In this document: in pieces, positions 23,675-31,496 of the stretch | How the letters are laid out: every line of letters begins with the position of its first letter | How positions within the stretch are numbered: the first letter of the stretch is position 1 | Source of the DNA: DATJBF01 sp035515475 | Lineage (GTDB): Bacteria; Verrucomicrobiota; Verrucomicrobiia; Palsa-1439 | DNA: 64,000 bases | Assembly: GCA_035515475.1 (NCBI GenBank) | Contig: DATJBF010000005.1 | Span: 1 to 64,000, forward strand | Direction of reading: 5' to 3' | Made by a program: the position numbers and the translations under genes | The notes under the pieces: model-generated | Seen by the model: the letters and a program-made list of their open reading frames with translations, nothing else | Told to the model about the DNA's origin: nothing | The model's database searches: none

Positions 23675-23725
23675 GGTCACCGCCCCATCTTTTCACTTCG
23701 CCGCGCTCTTGGAATACCAACCGAC

Positions 23726-23753
23726 TTGACCGTCGAGTGGCGAGGAGTATGAT
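23726..23753 (+). promoter_or_regulatory. Strong putative promoter of the HNH nuclease gene
   Basis: TTGACC (23726-23731, 5/6) and TATGAT (23748-23753, 5/6) are 16 bp apart and about 25 bp before the GTG start. It is one of the better matches in the window. A GAGGAG ribosome-binding site at 23762-23767 follows. Confidence 0.6.
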
Positions 23754-23777
23754 GGCGGCGCGAGGAGCAACAGCCCC

Positions 23778-24419
23778 GTGACTGCTAGCCGCACACCAAT
23801 TCCAGCAACGCTTCGTCGCCGTCTTCTCATCGAGGCACGATACCGTTGCGCAGTCTGCCGACATGCCACAGTTCACATCCATCACATAGTTCCATGGCGC
23901 GAGTGCAAGAACCACGAACACTCGAACCTCATTCCACTTTGTCCCAACTGCCATGACCTTGCTGACGACGGTAAGATTGACCGCCAAGCGCTTCGGCAGC
24001 ACAAGGCACACGTTATTTCTTCACAGTTACATGAGTTCTGCCAGTTATTGCTCGACCCCCAGGAATTATTCGTCCCTGAGTTCGGCCCCGACTCACGCAC
24101 GTCAGACCAAAAGGCTGCGTTGATCATCAACCTGCGAGGGCGGCAGATGCTCGCGGGTTGCATCGTCTCCATCAATTGGCCCCTGATCCGTTGCGACATT
24201 TGTGAGGCTCTCGCACCGATTGACCGTTGCTGGACACCACAGGAGGATTGCATGTGCGACTCGAATGAGCGCCTTCGGACATTTTGCGATTTCGGCTGCG
24301 CTCAGAAGTATCAGGGCTTTATGCATGACTTCATGAGCAAACAATCCGACCCGAATATTTACACTCAGGAGTATGTGCTTCAGAATAGTGTTCAGATGGT
24401 GGAGATGAATCAACCATGA
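23778..24419 (+). CDS. HNH endonuclease-domain protein
   Basis: 213 residues from GTG 23778, with GAGGAG upstream. The N-terminal 70 residues are an HNH nuclease: CAVCRHATVHIHHIVPWREC, then NLIPLCPNCHDLADDGKI, with two Cys pairs for a structural metal and the His-His-Asn/His active site. The remaining ~140 residues are not recognised; they hold several Cys (LIRCDICEALAPIDRCW, DCMCDSNERL), perhaps a second metal site. HNH proteins of this size are common in restriction and other defence loci and as solo nucleases. Base composition is visibly richer in A and T than in neighbouring genes, suggesting transfer. The next gene follows after a long hairpin. Confidence 0.8.
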   Translation: MTASRTPIPATLRRRLLIEARYRCAVCRHATVHIHHIVPWRECKNHEHSNLIPLCPNCHDLADDGKIDRQALRQHKAHVISSQLHEFCQLLLDPQELFVPEFGPDSRTSDQKAALIINLRGRQMLAGCIVSINWPLIRCDICEALAPIDRCWTPQEDCMCDSNERLRTFCDFGCAQKYQGFMHDFMSKQSDPNIYTQEYVLQNSVQMVEMNQP

Positions 24420-24425
24420 ATCAAA

Positions 24426-24481
24426 CCAATGCGCCTAAATCGGTTCAGCGAACGCGGCTTACGCCGCGTCGCTGACATTGG
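24426..24481. terminator. Long stem-loop between HNH and HEPN-like genes
   Basis: The core ACGCGGC-TTAC-GCCGCGT (24452-24469) is extended by TCAGCG (24445-24450) with CGCTGA (24470-24475), leaving one bulged A, and by CCAATG (24426-24431) with CATTGG (24476-24481) across a 13-nt left bulge. It has no T tract, so an intrinsic terminator is doubtful. It may regulate or attenuate the downstream gene. Confidence 0.45.
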
Positions 24482-24489
24482 ATTCTTCG

Positions 24490-25482
24490 ATGCACGAGAG
24501 AAAACAAGTGCTACCGCGTCATCGAGGTGGCCGTCTTCAACTTAAAGGGGGCACGGGCGGGATCACCGGTATGTACGGGCTCAAGGACTTCATGGAAGTC
24601 TACAAAAGCGATCATACTTTCAGGATCCAAACACCGGAGATACTAGATCCCGGGGAGACGGTGCCTGATATTCCATGGGTCGTATCCGAGGTTCCAGGAG
24701 TTGGCTCCGCAAACCCAATTGTCGCGCGTGTGTTTGTTCAATCGGCGGAAGCGCTGGCCCAAAAAACATTCAAGACGAAAGTCGATGACAAGCAGATACT
24801 TGAATTGATGCACGCCTGCAAAGAGGACTTGCTGATATGCGAAGGTGTGCATGCACGCCTCAAGCCCGAGTATCTGGACATTGTCGGCAAGATTGAACGA
24901 AAGGAACTGGCCCAAGAGGGAAGGGTGCTTAACCCTTTCCCGCAAATCCCGGACTTGACTGCCCATGCAACTGCATTTCTCACAGCTTCCAAGCGTGCCA
25001 GCCAGAGAGTCGCCGCTATGTTTAGTGAATTCTATGGGGCTCAAATCAACAATCCGCGCTTCGACAAGATTCTCGCCCATGTCACGAGGCACCGGCCTGA
25101 CTATCAGAAGTACATACAGTTTCTTGACGAAAACCTGAAAACCGTTACCAGCATCCTCGACCTCAGAAACTTCCAAGAACATCCGACTTCCAGCAAGAAG
25201 ACCACGATCAACAACTTCCGACTGACGCCAAAGGGAATTCGCCCACCTTCATGGCAGGTAACAGGAAACCCGGAGTCGCCGATGATTGATGACATGGGCA
25301 CAATCTTGGAGTTCATGATCAGCTTCGCCGAGTCGAATTTCTTCTATTGCCTGCTGGATAGCATCGGCGGATGGATCCCTTGGCGCCTCGTGGAGTTGCC
25401 AGAGGACAAACGCAACAAGGATTGCCCGATTCGATACAAGTTGGAGATCGATATTTCACAATTACCAATCAAGCAGAACTAG
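24490..25482 (+). CDS. Unknown protein with HEPN-like RNase motif
   Basis: 330 residues from ATG 24490 (TTG 24478 and ATG 24571 are alternatives; none has a clear ribosome-binding site). Its middle is predicted helical (LTAHATAFLTASKRASQRVA, NLKTVTSILDLRNFQEHPTS). RNFQEH at residues ~226-231 fits the R-x4-H catalytic motif of HEPN RNases, preceded by a long helix as in HEPN folds; that match is short and needs a profile test. The N- and C-terminal parts are unfamiliar. Composition is AT-rich relative to neighbours. It follows the HNH nuclease in the same direction, which makes a joint defence or stress role possible, but unproven. Confidence 0.55.
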   Translation: MHERKQVLPRHRGGRLQLKGGTGGITGMYGLKDFMEVYKSDHTFRIQTPEILDPGETVPDIPWVVSEVPGVGSANPIVARVFVQSAEALAQKTFKTKVDDKQILELMHACKEDLLICEGVHARLKPEYLDIVGKIERKELAQEGRVLNPFPQIPDLTAHATAFLTASKRASQRVAAMFSEFYGAQINNPRFDKILAHVTRHRPDYQKYIQFLDENLKTVTSILDLRNFQEHPTSSKKTTINNFRLTPKGIRPPSWQVTGNPESPMIDDMGTILEFMISFAESNFFYCLLDSIGGWIPWRLVELPEDKRNKDCPIRYKLEIDISQLPIKQN

Positions 25483-25567
25483 AGCATCGAACAACCGGCT
25501 TCACCTGTGCGCGAAACCCACTACGGGTCTCGCGCCGGTGAGCCGCAAGGTCAGGCGCATTCACCTT

Positions 25568-25891
25568 ATGAAGAGCGTGCCTGAAAAAGATTGGAAGCGG
25601 CTGCAACAACTGAAGCCGGTGGTATTGGACCGGTTTTGTGAGAGGATTTTGCGCGAGGCGATCAGTATCGCGAACGCATCGGGTCCTACTCCGCACCAGC
25701 GTTACCTGAAGCTGCATCAGTTCATCGACAAGAAAGACGACGACGTGGCACGGGCGTTCGATGATCACCGACGCTCCACGGCACTCGCCAAGATCATGCA
25801 CATCTACAAGCTCGGCCTGTTCACCGATGGGGAGTTTGCGGGATTCAGCGAACAGACCTGCAAACTCGTGCTGGAACTCGTGTCGTTGTGA
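25568..25891 (+). CDS. Small conserved-looking protein of unknown function
   Basis: 107 residues from ATG 25568 (GTG 25538 would add ten). Mostly helical: KSVPEKDWKRLQQLKPVVLD, RFCERILREAISIANASG, then FIDKKDDDVARAFDDHRRST. The pattern 'VPEKDWK.L..LKPV.LDRFCER.L.E' recurs in small uncharacterised proteins as far as I recall. No catalytic motif is visible. It trails the HEPN-like gene by 85 bp and could be its partner or an unrelated housekeeping protein. Confidence 0.5.
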   Translation: MKSVPEKDWKRLQQLKPVVLDRFCERILREAISIANASGPTPHQRYLKLHQFIDKKDDDVARAFDDHRRSTALAKIMHIYKLGLFTDGEFAGFSEQTCKLVLELVSL

Positions 25892-26040
25892 TGGAGCCAC
25901 TGTAACGGCGATCGACGACCGCCGAAATATTGCTAAGGACATCCTTTCGACGCTCATAGAGCGCCGCTACATCTGACCAAATAGTGCTTGCCGGGGGCGC
26001 CCGACGACTCTACGTTCCCGCGGGAGCTGGAGGAACAATC

Positions 26041-26844
26041 ATGAGAACAGCGGTCGGTGTTACCTTTACATTGTTGGCGCTGCTGGGCGCTTCGGTTTCG
26101 GCGCAGGATTGGGCAAAGGCGCGCCTCGAAAAATCTCCGCGTCACCTGGAGTGGGTGAATGTCAAACAAGGCCACCGCGAGGTGACCTGCTTTGTCGCGT
26201 ACCCCGAGGTGAAGGACAAAGCCACCGCCGTGGTCGTCGTCCATGAGATCTTCGGTCTGACCGACTGGGTCCGCGGCGTGACCGATCAACTTGCGGCGGC
26301 GGGTTACATCGCCATTGCGCCGGACCTGCTGTCGGGCGGCGCGCCGGGAGGCGGCGGCACGGCCGCGCTCGGCGGCAACGACGCCGTCCGCAAAGCCATT
26401 TCCTCGCTGCCGCCCGACCAAATCACTGCCGACCTGGACGCCGTGGTGGACTACGTCTCCAAATTGCCGTCGTGCAATGGCAAGGTGGCGGTGGCCGGTT
26501 TCTGCTGGGGCGGCGGCCAGGCGTTCCGGTTCGCGACGAACAACCAGAACGTCAAGGCCGTATTTTCATTTTACGGGCCGCCTCCCGACAACGCTGCTGA
26601 AATCGCCCGCATCAATTGTCCCGTGTACGGTTTCTACGGCGGGGACGACGACCGCGTCAACGCCGCCGTTCCCAAGACCGTTAGGCTGATGAGATCGGCC
26701 GGCAAGACATACAAACTGGTGACTTACGACGGTGCCGGTCACGGGTTCATGCGTGCTGGTGAAGCTCCGGATGGGACCTGGGCCAACAAGAGAGCTCGCG
26801 AAGCCGCTTGGAGGCGGTGGTTAACGCTGCTCAAGAAGCTGTGA
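26041..26844 (+). CDS. Dienelactone hydrolase family protein, exported
   Basis: 267 residues from ATG 26041 with a GGAGG site about 8 bp upstream. A signal peptide (AVGVTFTLLALLGASVSAQ) precedes an alpha/beta-hydrolase core: VVVVHEIFGLTDWVRGVTDQ, the nucleophile Cys in VAGFCWGGGQ (family-typical, instead of Ser), the Asp in FYGGDDDRVN and the His in GAGHGFMR. Members hydrolyse dienelactone or small esters; the exported form suggests a periplasmic carbohydrate or phenolic ester substrate. Its last 24 bp overlap the end of the convergent membrane-protein gene. Confidence 0.88.
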   Translation: MRTAVGVTFTLLALLGASVSAQDWAKARLEKSPRHLEWVNVKQGHREVTCFVAYPEVKDKATAVVVVHEIFGLTDWVRGVTDQLAAAGYIAIAPDLLSGGAPGGGGTAALGGNDAVRKAISSLPPDQITADLDAVVDYVSKLPSCNGKVAVAGFCWGGGQAFRFATNNQNVKAVFSFYGPPPDNAAEIARINCPVYGFYGGDDDRVNAAVPKTVRLMRSAGKTYKLVTYDGAGHGFMRAGEAPDGTWANKRAREAAWRRWLTLLKKL

Positions 26845-28398
26845 TCGCGCGGACTGACGGGGCAAGAACTGGGCGAGCAGTAGGAAAATGACCGATGTCT
26901 TCATGTCGCCGGCCAACAAGAAGACTCCCGAGAGACCGATCAAGACGATCCAGAGCGTCAGTTGAATGCGCTCCACTGGCACGAGTGCGGTGTCGGCATC
27001 GCGCAGCCACGCTTGGCAGTGCCGCAGTGTCGCCCAGAGCAAGAACAACCCCAAACCAAGGGTCAGTCCGAAGCCGATCCAGACCAGCAATGGCAAGTGC
27101 CCGCCGGTGACAATTGGAACGCCGGGCGCCGGTTGGCGCGTGAACAGAAACAGCAGATTCATCTCGCCCAGATACGGCGCGTGGCCGCGACTGGCAGCCG
27201 AGAGAAGCCGCGCCCCCAGCCAACGTCCGTTCGGCAATGGCCAGGCTGCCGCCAGTGCCTGTGCCCCGAGCGTCCACGCGTGATCGAATCGACCGTTCAC
27301 CCGCGCCGCCGCCACGCCGTAGGCGTTGCCGGATGGACTGAACCCGAACATGACCGGGCCCGAATCTGGATCCATCAGCCAGTCGGTGTGCGCCATGTCT
27401 TTCGGGTACTCGCGGAATCCCGAGGCCAGCCAGTTGTCCTGCCAAAAATTCTGCACGTAGAGGTCGTACCAGCGCCGGGCCTGTTCCGGATAAAGTTCGG
27501 CGGCATAGATCAACACGTAGGACATGCCGATGCCTCGCGAGGGTGAATCGGGCGTGCCGGATGTCAGATCGACGGAGTAGGGAACCAGGCCGCGCTCATC
27601 CAGATACGGGGCCGAGAAAGCCCGGAGCGCCCGTTGAACGAACGCGCGATGGTCCGTCCCCAACACCGCATCGGCGCGTCGGATCCAGGCAATTGCGGCA
27701 AACACGTCGACCGGATAGCATTCGCCCGGATAATCGTGCAGCAAACCGTAGGGCGACTGATCCAATTCCGCCGCGAGGGTCTCCACCTGGTCACGCAACA
27801 GATCCAGATGTTTGCCGTCGTGGAGCAGATGTTCCCGCGAGGTCAGCGCCTGAATGATCATGGCCCGGAAGAACACGTTTTCCCGGTGAAAATAATCGCT
27901 GCCCCAATGTTGGCGCACCCAGGTGTGATGCACCGGATCCAGCACGAGGTCGGTGCAGGCGTCGATGGCTTGCCGCGCATAGTCGCGTGGCGCCTGCGGT
28001 GCGACCGACGGGTCACGATCCCATTCCTCCTGGAGCGCTTCGGTCGCCGACAAGTAGAACACCGAACCGAACATCGGCCATTCGGTGCTGGGCACATCGT
28101 AGAGGTCGAGGTGGGCCGCCACTCCCGAGGCGATGCGTTGCCGCGCCCAACGTTCATAGCGGGGTGTCAACGCCCGGTGCAATCGCCATACGGCACGGGG
28201 AATCCCGAGCGGCCGACGCAGCCGGATGTCGCTTAAATCTCGGAGCAGGATTGCGCCCGGCAGGAGAAACCAGTAGACGGCCAGTCCCGCGACGATCAGA
28301 GCGTTTACCAGGGCACACCCGACCAGGGGCCGTTGTCGGATTTTTCGCCACACGACGACGGGGTTCCATGTCGCGGCTGCGTGGATCTTCCCGATCAT
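26821..28398 (-). CDS. Membrane protein with a large extracytoplasmic domain of unknown type
   Basis: 525 residues. One N-terminal transmembrane segment (ALVNALIVAGLAVYWFLLP) and at least two near the C-terminus (LLVWIGFGLTLGLGLFLLWA, TLWIVLIGLSGVFLLAGDMK) bracket about 370 residues that look helical with conserved-looking motifs: LHDYPGECYPVDVFAAIAW and FREYPKDMAHTDWLMDPDSG. These recall the (alpha/alpha)6-barrel layout of linalool dehydratase/isomerase-like or glycoside-hydrolase-like proteins, but I cannot confirm this. It starts 2 bp after the stop of the serine hydrolase gene and is probably co-transcribed. It overlaps the convergent dienelactone-hydrolase gene by 24 bp. Confidence 0.65.
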   Translation of the reverse strand: MIGKIHAAATWNPVVVWRKIRQRPLVGCALVNALIVAGLAVYWFLLPGAILLRDLSDIRLRRPLGIPRAVWRLHRALTPRYERWARQRIASGVAAHLDLYDVPSTEWPMFGSVFYLSATEALQEEWDRDPSVAPQAPRDYARQAIDACTDLVLDPVHHTWVRQHWGSDYFHRENVFFRAMIIQALTSREHLLHDGKHLDLLRDQVETLAAELDQSPYGLLHDYPGECYPVDVFAAIAWIRRADAVLGTDHRAFVQRALRAFSAPYLDERGLVPYSVDLTSGTPDSPSRGIGMSYVLIYAAELYPEQARRWYDLYVQNFWQDNWLASGFREYPKDMAHTDWLMDPDSGPVMFGFSPSGNAYGVAAARVNGRFDHAWTLGAQALAAAWPLPNGRWLGARLLSAASRGHAPYLGEMNLLFLFTRQPAPGVPIVTGGHLPLLVWIGFGLTLGLGLFLLWATLRHCQAWLRDADTALVPVERIQLTLWIVLIGLSGVFLLAGDMKTSVIFLLLAQFLPRQSARSQLLEQR

Positions 28399-28400
28399 TT

Positions 28401-29762
28401 TCAGATGGCGTTTGCCGGCAGTGACGTGACAAGCGCGGTCGCCGGTCCAGACCGCGCCGATAACGCAGACGCTTTGGCCAAATCGTACAGGAGGGCCAAT
28501 CCCAGACGGTCGACCGTTTCCGCCGTGTTGGAAAGAACCACCACACCCACGCGACCGTCTTCGGTGAACCCGAGATAGCTGCGAAACCCGCCGGTGCCAC
28601 CGTTGTGCCAGATCACGGTTTGGTTGAGGCGCCCGTTCGGTGAGCGTACCCAGTTCATGCCGAACGCCAGCTTCGCACGTTCATGGAACAACTCGCGGTG
28701 GGATTCGCGGAGGGCATGCTCGATAGGCTGTCCTTCAGGGTGCATGTTCGCCTGAAGATACTTCAACATGTCGACGCCGGTAGAGCGCAATCCGCCGGCG
28801 CCAGCGAACTGGTTTCCGAGTTGCCACGGATCAGACCGCAGGCCGAACAGCACCGGTCCAAAACGCAGCAGCGCCCGGTAGCCTCGCGCGAACCGTGCGG
28901 CCTGCGCGCTCTCAAGCGTCACGGTTGTGTCGTCCATTACCAACGGGTGGCAAACCTCCCGTTTGATGAAGGTCTCGTAACTGACACCGTTTCTCGTGGC
29001 GAGCAGGTAACCCAGCAGACCCACACCGAAATTCGAGTAGTTGGATGTCGTTCCCGGCTTGGACCGCAGTTTCACATGACGGACGTCGTCCAGGAATATG
29101 GCGTCGGTATAACCCGCATACGGATTGCCCCCAAAGAACGCCATCTTGAACTCCCCGAGTAGCAGCGTCGGATCGATGGTCATTCGGGGAAAGCCGGATG
29201 TGTGCGTGGTGAGATGCCGCAGCGTTACCGCTCGGGCCGATTCCGGAAGTTCGACACCGGCTGGGAGCAGTTCCTGCGCGGGTTGATCCAACCGGACCGT
29301 GCCGCGCTCGATCTCCCGGGCCAACGCGATGGCGGTGAACGTCTTGGTGATGGATCCGATCTCGAACATCGTGTCTCCGCGTGTTGGTGCATCCCCTGAC
29401 AACGCGGTTCGGCCGAACGCCATGACAGTGGCGTTCGTCGGGCCAACCACGCCCACGACCAAGCCGACGCTCCGGCCCTGGTTCAAAAATGCGACACAAT
29501 GCTTTCGAATCAACGGCTCCAATTCCGGCGTCCGACCGTCGCTCCATTCCAATGGCGGATTCCCCTTCCAGCCGATGACAAACCCGGTCTTCCAGACGCC
29601 GATCGCCCCGACCAGCAACAGGCCAAGACCGGCCACGCCGAGCGACCCAAACCGGTTGGATTTTCGCAGCCTGACGAGACGCAGGAGTCCACTCGCCACC
29701 GCCAGAACACAAGTCGATGCCGGTAGGAAAGAGAGCAGGTTGTTCACGAGGCCTGGCTCCAA
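28401..29762 (-). CDS. Serine hydrolase, beta-lactamase class C family
   Basis: 453 residues. Two N-terminal hydrophobic segments (STCVLAVASGLLRLVRL, VAGLGLLLVGAIGVWKTGFV) anchor it. The penicillin-binding fold shows the active-site Ser-x-x-Lys in EIGSITKTFTAIALA, Tyr-Ser-Asn in NYSNFGVGLLGYLLA and the KTG-equivalent HNGGTGGFRSYL. The family includes class C beta-lactamases, D-aminopeptidases and esterases; with this anchoring a peptidoglycan- or ester-active enzyme is plausible. It lies 2 bp before the unknown membrane protein, suggesting a two-gene unit acting in the same compartment. Confidence 0.85.
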   Translation of the reverse strand: MEPGLVNNLLSFLPASTCVLAVASGLLRLVRLRKSNRFGSLGVAGLGLLLVGAIGVWKTGFVIGWKGNPPLEWSDGRTPELEPLIRKHCVAFLNQGRSVGLVVGVVGPTNATVMAFGRTALSGDAPTRGDTMFEIGSITKTFTAIALAREIERGTVRLDQPAQELLPAGVELPESARAVTLRHLTTHTSGFPRMTIDPTLLLGEFKMAFFGGNPYAGYTDAIFLDDVRHVKLRSKPGTTSNYSNFGVGLLGYLLATRNGVSYETFIKREVCHPLVMDDTTVTLESAQAARFARGYRALLRFGPVLFGLRSDPWQLGNQFAGAGGLRSTGVDMLKYLQANMHPEGQPIEHALRESHRELFHERAKLAFGMNWVRSPNGRLNQTVIWHNGGTGGFRSYLGFTEDGRVGVVVLSNTAETVDRLGLALLYDLAKASALSARSGPATALVTSLPANAI

Positions 29763-29834
29763 ACGTGTGTCACCACGATGTTCATCATCGACGCGATTGC
29801 AACCAACGGTCGCGGTGATCTTCGAGGGCGGTCT

Positions 29835-31385
29835 TCACTCCCACTCGATCGTGCTGGGTGGTTTGCTGGAAATGTCGAAGCAGACGCGGTTGACGCCCTG
29901 CACCTCGTTAATAATGCGGGTGGAGAGCCGCGCCATCAGGTCATAGGGCAACCGCACCCAGTCGGCCGTCATGCCGTCGACGCTCTCGACCGCACGAATG
30001 GCGACGACGTTGTCGTAGGTGCGTTCGTCGCCCATGACGCCCACCGTTTTGACCGGCAACAGCACCGCGAACGTTTGCCACACTTTGTAGTACAACTCGG
30101 CCTGCTTCATCTCGTCGATGACGATCCAGTCGGCGTCCCGCACGATTCGCAATCGTTCCGGGCTGACCGAGCCGAGGATGCGCACTGCCAACCCCGGTCC
30201 GGGGAACGGCTGGCGCCAGACGACCTCGCGTGGCAGGCCGAGTTGCGTGCCGACCTCGCGCACTTCATCTTTGAACAATGTGCGCAGCGGCTCGAGCAAC
30301 TCAAATTTCATGCGTTTCGGCAGGCCGCCGACGTTGTGATGACTCTTGATCATCGCGGCGGGATTGCCGGCGATGGGCACGCTTTCGATCACGTCTGGGT
30401 ACGTCGTGCCCTGGGCGAGGAAACGGGCAGCGCCGCGCTTCCCCAGCACGGCCGCCGCGGCGGCTTTCTCGAAGATCTGCACGAAGGTGCGGCCGATAAT
30501 CTTGCGTTTGCGCTCGGGATCGCTGACACCGGCCAGGCGGTTCAGGAAAACATCGGTGGCGTCCTCGTAGTGGAGCCGGATATGCAGGTTCTTGCCGAAC
30601 ACGCGTTGGACGCCCTCGGCTTCGTCCTTGCGCAGCAAGCCGTTGTTGACGAACACGCAGGTGAGTTGGTTGCCGATGGCCTTCTGAATCAGCGCCGCGG
30701 CGACACTGGAGTCCACGCCGCCCGATAATCCGAGAATGACGCGGTCGTTGGCGACCGTGCCGCGGATTTCCTCGACCGAACGCTCGACGAACGAGCGCAT
30801 CGTCCAGCTTCGTCCGCAGCCGCAGATGTTGTGGACGAAGTTGGCGATGATCTGTTTGCCGTTGGGTGTATGGTGCACCTCGGGATGGAACTGCAGGCCG
30901 AAAAGCCGATGGAGCGGGTCGGCAATCGCTGCGTACGCCGAGTTCTGGCTGCGCGCGGGCCCGAGAAATCCAGGCGGCAACCGGACGACCTTGTCGCCGT
31001 GGCTCATCCACACCTTCTGGAAGCGGTCCATCCCGGCGAACAACGCGGACTCGGAAACGATCTCCACTTGGGCGTCGCCGTATTCGCGTTTCTCGCTCCG
31101 CTCGACGCGTCCGCCGAGTTGGTGGGCCATCACCTGCATCCCGTAACAGATGCCGAGAACGGGAACGCCGAGTTTCCAGATGCCGGGGTTGCATTGCGGC
31201 GCTTTCCTGGCGTACACGCTGGCGGGTCCGCCGCTGAGAATGATCCCGCTCGGCTTGAATTCGCCGAGCGTCGCCGCCGGCGTGTCGTAGCGGAGGATTC
31301 GCGAGAACACCTGGCATTCGCGGATTCGCCGGGCGATGACCTGCGTGTACTGCGAGCCGAAATCGAGGATGATGATTTGCTCCAT
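29835..31385 (-). CDS. guaA: GMP synthase (glutamine-hydrolysing)
   Basis: 516 residues, the normal length. The class I amidotransferase half has the nucleophile in PVLGICYGMQVMAHQLGG and His-Glu in LQFHPEVHHT. The ATP-pyrophosphatase half has the P-loop LGLSGGVDSSVAAALIQ, then the dimerisation domain (KTVGVMGDERTYDNVVAIRA and a C-terminal PPSTIEWE). It makes GMP from XMP in the last step of guanine nucleotide synthesis. It lies downstream of the GuaB3 gene on the same strand, with 111 bp between, so the two may be co-expressed. Confidence 0.96.
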   Translation of the reverse strand: MEQIIILDFGSQYTQVIARRIRECQVFSRILRYDTPAATLGEFKPSGIILSGGPASVYARKAPQCNPGIWKLGVPVLGICYGMQVMAHQLGGRVERSEKREYGDAQVEIVSESALFAGMDRFQKVWMSHGDKVVRLPPGFLGPARSQNSAYAAIADPLHRLFGLQFHPEVHHTPNGKQIIANFVHNICGCGRSWTMRSFVERSVEEIRGTVANDRVILGLSGGVDSSVAAALIQKAIGNQLTCVFVNNGLLRKDEAEGVQRVFGKNLHIRLHYEDATDVFLNRLAGVSDPERKRKIIGRTFVQIFEKAAAAAVLGKRGAARFLAQGTTYPDVIESVPIAGNPAAMIKSHHNVGGLPKRMKFELLEPLRTLFKDEVREVGTQLGLPREVVWRQPFPGPGLAVRILGSVSPERLRIVRDADWIVIDEMKQAELYYKVWQTFAVLLPVKTVGVMGDERTYDNVVAIRAVESVDGMTADWVRLPYDLMARLSTRIINEVQGVNRVCFDISSKPPSTIEWE

Positions 31386-31496
31386 GCTATCTCGCGCTCT
31401 TGCTCTTTCTCATGATCCTACTCTGCCGTTCGACCGCTCGCGTCCCGCAGGAACGGCGGGAACACCAGCATGAGTAAGAGTAAGAGAATGAGCAAG
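31386..31496. repeat. Low-complexity inverted stretch between guaB3 and guaA
   Basis: The plus strand contains GAGTAAGAGTAAGAGAATGA towards 31496. The minus strand near guaA contains GAGAAAGAGCAAGAGCGCGA. The two purine-rich stretches face each other, so the transcript could fold. No gene is seen. Confidence 0.45.

Noticed and set aside
24445..24475. The hairpin as an integron attC site
   Set aside because: The shape is suggestive, but the required conserved core-site motifs are not both present and there is no integrase nearby.
26962..27546. A 194-codon plus-strand frame in the membrane-protein gene
   Set aside because: Antisense shadow; the minus-strand product has clear transmembrane helices and a start coupled to the upstream gene.
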